Positions 6,426 through 11,868 of a DNA stretch of 11,868 nt are shown in pieces; positions within the stretch are counted from its first letter, which is position 1; each line of letters starts with the position of its first letter. A program made the position numbers and the translations under genes. Source of the DNA: CAZHJE01 sp964532965 (GTDB lineage: Bacteria > Patescibacteriota > WWE3 > UBA101185 > UBA10185); contig CAZHJE010000024.1 in assembly GCA_964532965.1 (NCBI GenBank), positions 1-11,868 of the forward strand, written 5' to 3'. Below the pieces are notes generated by a model. It did no database searches. It was not told the DNA's origin and worked only from the letters and a program-made list of their open reading frames with translations.

Positions 6426-7490
6426 ATGAATGTATCGCAATTATTAGAAAAAGTAGTATCGTTGAATGCATCTGATTTGCATTTATCTGTTGGCATGCCA
6501 CCAATTGTTAGGGTAAACACCGAACTTATTTCATTAAAAGACGAAGAACCGTTAAGTGTTGATGAGGTGAACTTCTTTTTGTCAAAAGTATTAACTCAAG
6601 AACAAAAAAATATATTGGAGGTTAATAAAGAATTAGATTTTTCGGTATCTCTTGGCACAAAAGCTAGATTCAGAATCAATGCATTTTATCAACGAGGTTA
6701 TCCTTCTGTTGCATTGCGGGTTATACCTATGAAAGTTCCAACATTAGAGGAGCTTCATTTACCTCCAATACTAGGAAAATTAACTGAATTAAAACAAGGC
6801 CTTGTACTTGTGGTTGGTCCAACTGGACATGGTAAGTCCACAACGATTGCTTCAATGATTGAAAGAATAAATCAAACCCAAGCAAAGCATATAGTAACAA
6901 TAGAAGATCCAATTGAATATGTTTTTACAAATAAAAATTCTTTAATAGAACAACGAGAGATGTATCTTGATACACATTCTTGGGATAGCGCACTTCGTGC
7001 TGTATTAAGACAAGACCCAAACGTAATTTTTATTGGAGAAATGAGAGATTTAGAAACAATTCAGTCAGCATTAACTATGGCAGAAACAGGCCATTTGGTT
7101 TTTGCAACAATGCATACAAGTTCTGCGTCTCAAAGTGTTGATAGAATTATTAGTTCATTTCCCGAAGTTAAGCAATTACAAATTAGACTTCAATTTGCTC
7201 AAACACTAGAAGCAATAATTTCACAAAGATTACTGCCTTCTAAAAATAAAGGTGTTGTTGCGGCAATTGAAATCATGCTTGGAAGTGACGCAGTTAGAAG
7301 TTTAATTAGAGAAGGAAAATCGTATCAACTTGATAATGTAATTAGTACAAGCTCAAATATAGGAATGGTCACTTTGGAGGCTAGTATGTCTTACCTTATA
7401 TCAAAGGGTGATGTGTCAGTTGAAGATGCTTTAAGATATGCAAACGATATAGACAGGTTAAGGAGGCTTTTAAAATCAAAAGGAGAATAA
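6426..7490 (+). CDS. pilT: Type IV pilus retraction ATPase PilT
   Basis: PilT is the hexameric ATPase that depolymerises the pilus, driving retraction, twitching and DNA uptake. The 354-residue protein has the usual length and order: the PAS-like N domain with ASDLHLS (15-21), Walker A GPTGHGKS (131-138), TIEDPIEYVF as Asp box, Walker B VIFIGEMRDLET (200-211) and the His box ATMHTSSA. The PilT hallmark AIRNLIRE appears as AVRSLIRE (289-296). It has no MshEN domain and no zinc cysteines, which separates it from PilB. It lies 4 nt after the pilB stop with a good Shine-Dalgarno and is followed 6 nt later by pilC, so all three are one operon. Confidence 0.95.
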   Translation: MNVSQLLEKVVSLNASDLHLSVGMPPIVRVNTELISLKDEEPLSVDEVNFFLSKVLTQEQKNILEVNKELDFSVSLGTKARFRINAFYQRGYPSVALRVIPMKVPTLEELHLPPILGKLTELKQGLVLVVGPTGHGKSTTIASMIERINQTQAKHIVTIEDPIEYVFTNKNSLIEQREMYLDTHSWDSALRAVLRQDPNVIFIGEMRDLETIQSALTMAETGHLVFATMHTSSASQSVDRIISSFPEVKQLQIRLQFAQTLEAIISQRLLPSKNKGVVAAIEIMLGSDAVRSLIREGKSYQLDNVISTSSNIGMVTLEASMSYLISKGDVSVEDALRYANDIDRLRRLLKSKGE

Positions 7491-7496
7491 AATAAC

Positions 7497-8699
7497 ATGG
7501 CAGTATTTGAATATGTAGCAATGGATAATAATGGGAACAGAAGTACCGGTACGGTTGATGCACGTAGTCAAACATCTGCGGTTTCACTATTAAAAGAACA
7601 AGGTCTTTTTGTAGTTTCGTTAAATGAAAAGGGCTCTCCATTTTTTGAAAGTTTACTAGAGTTTAGGGGAGTTCCATTTAGTGAGCTTGTTTCATTTACC
7701 AGACAATTTTCAACAATGGTTTCAGCAGGGCTCTCTATTTCTAAAGCATTAGAAGTTTTATCAAGACAAACAACAAATCAAAAGTTTAAAAGATTGTTAA
7801 GCGATGTTTTAAGAAGCGTCGAAGGTGGTGCTTCGCTTGCTACAGCGCTTGGGAGATATGAGGATACATTTTCTAAAACATATCAAGCATTAGTGCGTGC
7901 GGGAGAATCTTCGGGTAAGTTAGATGTCATTTTATCAAGATTAGCAGAAACATTAGAAGCCGAAAGATCTCTTAAAGCAAAGTTTAAAGGAGCAATGATT
8001 TACCCCGCAATTGTTTTTATTGCTATGATAGGCGTATTTATTGTACTTATGATATTTGTTATACCTAAACTTGCCGGCATGTACGCGAGTTTAAATGTTG
8101 AATTACCTCCGGTAACACAGGCCATGATTAATGTATCTAATTTTATGGTTAATCATGTATTACTTGTGTTAATAGCAGGTGTTGGTGGTGTTTTTGGTTT
8201 GCGAGTACTTGTAAAGTCAGAAGCCGGTAAAGATTTTTTGTCTTTTCTTTCTTTTAAATTACCAATATTTGGACCTTTAAATAAAAAAAAGGAATTAACA
8301 GAATTTACACGAACACTTGGGCTTTTAGTTTCTTCTGCCGTGCCAATTGTTGATGCATTAAATATCGTCGCAAGTGTTGTTAATAGTAGTGCATTTAAAC
8401 ATGGTGCCGTCGATGCGGCTACCGCAATTGAAAAAGGTGGTACATTATCGAGCTATTTAAAAAGTAATGAGTCGTTTCCACCTATACTTGGTAATATGGT
8501 AGAGACTGGTGAAGAAACCGGTAAATTAGATGAAATTCTTAGTAGACTAGCTGAGTTTTTTGATAGTGAAACGGACCATGCTGTAAAAGGACTGTCTGCC
8601 GCACTAGAACCAGTAATACTTTTAATGCTTGGCGGTATGGTAGGCTTTTTAATAATATCGATAATCACACCAATTTATAAGATTACATCAGCGTTGTAA
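7497..8699 (+). CDS. pilC: Type IV pilus inner-membrane platform protein PilC (GspF family)
   Basis: PilC is the polytopic membrane protein on which PilB and PilT act to add or remove pilin subunits. The 400 residues begin with the short cytoplasmic segment FEYVAMDNNGN typical of the family. Two tandem T2SSF domains follow at about 66-190 (FTRQFSTMVSAGLSISKALE, GESSGKLD, KFKGAMIYPAIV) and 268-390 (EFTRTLGLLVSSAVPIVDAL, ETGEETGKLDEIL). Membrane segments are seen near 170-190, 217-236 and 372-391. The ATG at 7497 is 11 nt after AGGAG (7481-7485), which sits at the end of pilT. Nothing looks truncated or unusual. Confidence 0.95.
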   Translation: MAVFEYVAMDNNGNRSTGTVDARSQTSAVSLLKEQGLFVVSLNEKGSPFFESLLEFRGVPFSELVSFTRQFSTMVSAGLSISKALEVLSRQTTNQKFKRLLSDVLRSVEGGASLATALGRYEDTFSKTYQALVRAGESSGKLDVILSRLAETLEAERSLKAKFKGAMIYPAIVFIAMIGVFIVLMIFVIPKLAGMYASLNVELPPVTQAMINVSNFMVNHVLLVLIAGVGGVFGLRVLVKSEAGKDFLSFLSFKLPIFGPLNKKKELTEFTRTLGLLVSSAVPIVDALNIVASVVNSSAFKHGAVDAATAIEKGGTLSSYLKSNESFPPILGNMVETGEETGKLDEILSRLAEFFDSETDHAVKGLSAALEPVILLMLGGMVGFLIISIITPIYKITSAL

Positions 8700-8743
8700 T
8701 GTGTAACTTATAGATTTGTGCTAAAGTTTATATATTTAAAGTG

Positions 8744-8775
8744 TATACATAGATTAACGTACTGAAGGGGGGTGA
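8744..8775 (+). promoter_or_regulatory. Possible pilin -10 box and Shine-Dalgarno
   Basis: The 82-nt gap after pilC holds a TATACA (8744-8749) usable as a -10, with no good -35 at 16-18 nt. It also holds a purine-rich GGGGGGTGA (8767-8775) ending 6 nt before the pilin ATG, matching the GGTGA of the consensus. The ribosome binding site is solid; the promoter is weak. There is no terminator between pilC and the pilin, so read-through is also possible. Confidence 0.35.
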
Positions 8776-8781
8776 AGATAG

Positions 8782-9318
8782 ATGATAAGAAGAAATGAAA
8801 AAGGCTTTACTTTAGTTGAGTTATTAATTGTTGTTGCAATAATTGGTATACTTGCAGGTGTTGTTCTTATAGCTATAAACCCTGGTGAAACATTAAGAAA
8901 AAGCAGAGACGCAACACGTCTTTCTGATTTAGACTCTGTTGCAAGAGCACTTAACTTAGCACTTGCTGAAGAAACTGTAACATTAGTGGCGACAAGTGGT
9001 GGTAGTTCAAGCTTATCTGGAGCTACACCAACAGCAGTTAACGGTAATGGATGGGTAGACGCAGACCCTGTTGGTACAAGCGCGGGTCTTGGACAATATC
9101 TCTCAGCACTTCCATTAGCACCAAACCATAGTGCTGCAACACCAGAAGCATATATATTTTATTCAGATGGTGTAAATTACGAATTAAACGCGGTTCTTGA
9201 AGCTACAGATAATGAGGTTAAAATGGTAAATGATGGTGGTAATGAAAATGATGTTAATGGTGCTTTGACTTATGAGATAGGGACAGATCCAGGACTTGAT
9301 CTAGACCTAACAAACTAA
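8782..9318 (+). CDS. Type IV prepilin (major pilin candidate)
   Basis: This is the structural subunit of the pilus. The class III signal is textbook: a short basic leader MIRRNEKG, cleavage after Gly8 and a mature N-terminal Phe. Glu sits at mature position 5 in FTLVELLIVVAIIGIL, followed by a hydrophobic helix to about residue 33 and then INPGETLRKSRDATRLSDLDS. The globular part (about 60-178) is rich in Asp, Asn, Thr and Gly, has no cysteine and so no disulfide D-loop, and ends in an acidic tail (DPGLDLDLTN). The segment YIFYSDGVNYELNAVLE resembles pilins common in CPR genomes. It is the last gene of the plus-strand pilus run and is followed by a strong terminator. PilD, encoded at the end of this window, is its expected processing enzyme. 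Whether it is the major or a minor pilin cannot be told from sequence. Confidence 0.92.
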   Translation: MIRRNEKGFTLVELLIVVAIIGILAGVVLIAINPGETLRKSRDATRLSDLDSVARALNLALAEETVTLVATSGGSSSLSGATPTAVNGNGWVDADPVGTSAGLGQYLSALPLAPNHSAATPEAYIFYSDGVNYELNAVLEATDNEVKMVNDGGNENDVNGALTYEIGTDPGLDLDLTN

Positions 9319-9356
9319 TCATTTTTATCCCCCTGTCTTAGGATGAAAGTGATGAG

Positions 9357-9384
9357 AAAGCCCCGTATAAATACGGGGCTTTTT
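9357..9384 (+). terminator. Intrinsic terminator after the pilin
   Basis: AAAGCCCCGTA (9357-9367), loop TAAA and TACGGGGCTTT (9372-9382) form a perfect 11-bp stem, with a run of five T at 9380-9384. It lies between the convergent pilin and sigma-like genes. On the minus strand the stem ends in CTTTCTC, so it may also terminate that gene less efficiently. Confidence 0.85.
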
Positions 9385-9415
9385 AATTATTCATACACTG
9401 TTTCTATCATTTAGC

Positions 9416-10897
9416 CTAACCTTCATAAAACAGTTTCTTAAGGCGAGGCCCTGTTGTATTGCTTGGATGCCTAAGTTTTCTTAAGGTTTCCCTAAAAACT
9501 TGGTTACTGCTATGTCCGCTCAGCCCAAGGACAGTAGATATTTCTCCATATGTCAGTTCAAATGGGAAGGGGTCATGCATTCCTTGTGTTCTGTAGTATT
9601 CCTCTAGTACTTCCCGCTCTCTTTTTGTCCATTCTAATGTATCTGGGTATATATTATGTATATCTTCATAGTCTGTAGTGCCGTCTTCTTTAACTCTTTC
9701 TGCGAGCACTTTTAAATGTGCAAAGAACCGCTTTTTTATAGTTTCTGGTATCATTTCTCGTTTTTTATCTAATTTGTTAAGTATTATTTCTTTGAGTTTT
9801 TCAATATTTAAGCCTTCCTCATAGAAATCTAGTCCTCTAAGTGCAATTCCAGATCGCAGTGAGAGTACCCATGCCTCTCGTTGGGTTAACCTATTTTCCT
9901 TTAAAGCCTCTTCGAGTATTATTGGTAGCTCTTTTAATGTGTTATCTGATACTTCATCCTCAACCCCTATTACATTTCTATCGCTAACTTCTCGCATATC
10001 TGACGATACCGCATTGTACAATCTAATAAAATTACTCGCATCATTAAATTCTCTAACAGCCGCCGCTTTTTGTTGTGGGGTGTATCCATTTGGAAATCGA
10101 ATATATTCAAAGGACTTTCTTTTGTCAGCCCTCTTCATTTCTGCTGTAGGAGTTATCAGCCGTATGGCCTCAGAAACGATATTTGAAACATTGTTTCCAT
10201 TAAGTTCGTCAAAATCAATGCTACCTGTATATTTCATTCGACTTATTGTTACAAGGGCATAAAGCTCATTTGGAGCTATTCTCTCTAGCACCCCAAGTCT
10301 TTTAAGTGACTGTGTTACCTCTTTGTATTGAAGCAATATTTCTTGTGTAGTTTCGTTCTCATTTAAGCCTCTTAACTCTTCTTTTACCTCGGCGAATCTA
10401 CTCCTAAGCCCGACTGGTGATGCAAGAAATTGTGCAAATGTCGTAGTTTCACTTGTATCTGGATTTATATGATTTGCATCAAAATCAAACGCAGTTTTAT
10501 ATGCTGCCTCCAGCAACAGTTCTTCAAATTCTCGCCCGTCAATTTTCGTAAAACCAACCCACTCATGTGTTCCATTTATTTGACTACCAATAGCTTCAAT
10601 ATTTTTCCCGTGTGCTTTCACAAGTTCCATGCAGCAGTTGCCATATTCATTTACCGCTGCTTGAAACTTTTCAATTGCTTCTATATGAGGAAGTTCTTCC
10701 ATTGGTGTCCGACTTGATCTAATTCGCTTTTTTAACTCTTCGTTCACATTTTTTACAACTGAACTTCTCCAGCCATGCTCAGGAATTTCTATATTTAATT
10801 TTGTGATGGTGGCCAGTATATTTTCATACGCTTTCGAATGCCTACTTTCTACAGAACTTTCTTCTGCAGCCTCTATTGGGGTTTGTAAATCAGACAT
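9416..10897 (-). CDS. Divergent sigma-70-like protein, putative transcription factor
   Basis: The last 71 residues of this 493-residue protein read like sigma-70 region 4: TKREREVLEEYY (424-435), then LTYGEISTVLGLSGHSSN as a helix-turn-helix (448-465), then LRKLRHPS (472-479), the signature end of primary sigma factors. A weaker region-2-like stretch lies at 123-165: EFEELLLEA, FDFDAN and TTFAQFLASPVGLR mirror DLIQEG, FDP and FSTYAxxxIR. The aromatic residues used in promoter melting are not evident. A second region-4.1-like segment, LTQREAWVLSLRSGI (337-351), precedes an insertion of about 70 residues. No membrane segments are seen. The family assignment is inference; it might instead be a sigma-like regulator that no longer acts as a sigma factor. 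It lies between pilin (convergent) and pilD (divergent, 52 nt between ATGs). The ATG at 10897 lacks a Shine-Dalgarno. Confidence 0.7.
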   Translation of the reverse strand: MSDLQTPIEAAEESSVESRHSKAYENILATITKLNIEIPEHGWRSSVVKNVNEELKKRIRSSRTPMEELPHIEAIEKFQAAVNEYGNCCMELVKAHGKNIEAIGSQINGTHEWVGFTKIDGREFEELLLEAAYKTAFDFDANHINPDTSETTTFAQFLASPVGLRSRFAEVKEELRGLNENETTQEILLQYKEVTQSLKRLGVLERIAPNELYALVTISRMKYTGSIDFDELNGNNVSNIVSEAIRLITPTAEMKRADKRKSFEYIRFPNGYTPQQKAAAVREFNDASNFIRLYNAVSSDMREVSDRNVIGVEDEVSDNTLKELPIILEEALKENRLTQREAWVLSLRSGIALRGLDFYEEGLNIEKLKEIILNKLDKKREMIPETIKKRFFAHLKVLAERVKEDGTTDYEDIHNIYPDTLEWTKREREVLEEYYRTQGMHDPFPFELTYGEISTVLGLSGHSSNQVFRETLRKLRHPSNTTGPRLKKLFYEG

Positions 10898-10919
10898 AAA
10901 GAAATGTTAACATAAATCC

Positions 10920-10948
10920 TTGCCATAATTAACAATAACAAATATAAT
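10920..10948 (+). promoter_or_regulatory. Putative pilD promoter
   Basis: This is the best promoter in the window: -35 TTGCCA (10920-10925), a 17-nt spacer and a perfect -10 TATAAT (10943-10948). Transcription would start near 10955-10956, downstream of the first in-frame ATG (10950) and at the second (10956). That predicts a leaderless mRNA or a start at the ATG at 10977. Confidence 0.65.
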
Positions 10949-10949
10949 C

Positions 10950-11861
10950 ATGTTCATGATACAAATTGCACTAATTATGGAAGTAATATCCTATGTATTT
11001 ATATTTATATCAGGATTATTTGTCGGATCTTTTTTAAATGTAGTTGCGGATAGAATTGTTAAAGAGAAAAGTTTTATCAAAGGCAGATCAGAGTGTGAGT
11101 CATGTAAAAGAACGCTAAAAACATTTGATTTAGTTCCACTTCTTAGCTATGTATTCTTAAAAGGAAAGTGTAAATATTGTAAAGATAAAATATCGCTATA
11201 CTATCCCCTATCCGAATTATTGACCGGGCTTTCGTTTGTTGGTCTTGCGTACTATGTTGGTATTTTTGTTACTCCTATAAATTATTACGCACTTGTTATT
11301 TACATATATTTCTTAATAGTTGCGTGCATTTTTATAATTTTGTTTTTAACAGATGCAAAATACAGATTACTTCCAAATAAAATAACAAAGTTTGGGATTA
11401 TATTTGTATTAGTATTTTTAGTATTTAATTTTGCTTATACTGCTGGTTATTCTTACTATCAACTTAAAAACGATGACTTTGGTAAATATCTTCTTCAATC
11501 TGGCTACTGGCATCAACAAGTGTTTTATATTTTAAGAAGTATGGGTTATACCGCAATAAGCACAATTGCAATTGGTTTATTCTTTTGGTTTTTAACAAAA
11601 ATTAAAAAAGGCAGAGCTATGGGTGGCGGTGATGTTAAGCTTGCCATATTAATTGGTTTATTTAATGGATTTCCATTTAATTTGCTTGGGATATTTTTAG
11701 GATTTTTAACTGGGGCTGTTTATAGCATTGCATTGATGATTTTAAGAAAAAAGAAGCTAAAAGATACCGTAGCATTTGGTCCGTTTTTAATACTTGGTAG
11801 TGTTATCGCCTTTTTATATGGCTCTTATATATTAAGTTGGTATCTAGGGTTGTTTAGTTAG
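10950..11861 (+). CDS. pilD: Type IV prepilin peptidase / N-methyltransferase PilD
   Basis: PilD is the membrane aspartyl protease that removes the prepilin leader and methylates the new N terminus. Numbered from 10950 (303 residues), it shows the N-terminal hydrophobic segment with GSFLNVVADR (26-35). The zinc-binding cytoplasmic domain has Cys49/52 and Cys74/77 around DLVPLLSYVFLKGKC, then YPLSELLTG. The two catalytic aspartates are Asp135 in TDAKYRLLPN and Asp228 in GGGDVKL. About eight membrane segments are visible. The aspartates are 93 residues apart, some 30 more than in well-studied PilD/TcpJ enzymes; the extra is a hydrophilic stretch near 166-190. The promoter at 10920-10948 argues against translation from 10950. 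ATG 10956 (leaderless) or 10977 (MEVISYVFIF) is more likely. The gene is complete, with TAG 7 nt before the window end. Confidence 0.93.
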   Translation: MFMIQIALIMEVISYVFIFISGLFVGSFLNVVADRIVKEKSFIKGRSECESCKRTLKTFDLVPLLSYVFLKGKCKYCKDKISLYYPLSELLTGLSFVGLAYYVGIFVTPINYYALVIYIYFLIVACIFIILFLTDAKYRLLPNKITKFGIIFVLVFLVFNFAYTAGYSYYQLKNDDFGKYLLQSGYWHQQVFYILRSMGYTAISTIAIGLFFWFLTKIKKGRAMGGGDVKLAILIGLFNGFPFNLLGIFLGFLTGAVYSIALMILRKKKLKDTVAFGPFLILGSVIAFLYGSYILSWYLGLFS

Positions 11862-11868
11862 TTTTTAA

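Noticed and set aside
10430..10717. Plus-strand 95-residue cysteine- and phenylalanine-rich ORF
   Set aside because: It is an antisense shadow wholly inside the sigma-like gene, with no start signal or recognisable motif.
1..11868. CRISPR array, tRNA, rRNA, insertion sequence or attachment site
   Set aside because: No direct-repeat array, cloverleaf, transposase frame or paired terminal repeats were seen on either strand.

Overview
The window is low-GC bacterial chromosome, roughly one third G+C by eye outside one GC-rich patch. It has standard-code genes, mostly with TAA or TAG stops. It suggests a small-genome bacterium of the Patescibacteria/CPR type. The reasons are a very short DNA polymerase III delta-prime subunit, a compact pilB-pilT-pilC-pilin set with a CPR-like pilin, several starts without a ribosome binding site, and two large proteins I cannot assign to known families with confidence. 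This placement is inference; no rRNA or other phylogenetic marker gene was compared.

Layout. Positions 1-1983 (minus) hold a complete gyrB. Positions 1984-2588 are an intergenic region. It contains a GC-rich, hairpin-rich island (about 2152-2456) with a plus-strand 66-residue zinc-ribbon ORF, a strong Shine-Dalgarno in a hairpin loop and its own terminator. Positions 2589-4618 (minus) are a two-gene operon: holB followed after 8 nt by a 447-residue protein of unknown function. From 4652 the plus strand carries a type IV pilus block: pilB (assembly ATPase), pilT (retraction ATPase), pilC (inner-membrane platform) and, after 82 nt, a type IV prepilin. A strong hairpin terminator at 9357-9384 ends this block. 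A minus-strand gene (9416-10897) encodes a large protein with a sigma-70 region-4-like C terminus and a weaker region-2-like segment. It is divergent from the last gene, pilD (prepilin peptidase, 10950-11861), which completes the minimal pilus set.

How it works together. PilD would cleave and methylate the prepilin, PilC and PilB would polymerise it, and PilT would depolymerise it, giving a retractile pilus for attachment, twitching or DNA uptake. The sigma-like gene sits between pilin and pilD, so it is a candidate regulator of pilus genes or a divergent transcription factor; this is inference from position and motifs. Recognisable -35/-10 promoters lie directly before gyrB, holB, pilB and pilD. 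Three of them place transcription starts at or within a few bases of the ATG, which suggests leaderless mRNAs. The genes with a clear Shine-Dalgarno are those inside the operon (pilT, pilC), the pilin and the GC-rich small ORF.

Most worth a second look: the GC-rich island with its small zinc-ribbon ORF, the divergent sigma-like protein inside the pilus locus, the unknown 447-residue partner of holB, and the leaderless promoter arrangement.
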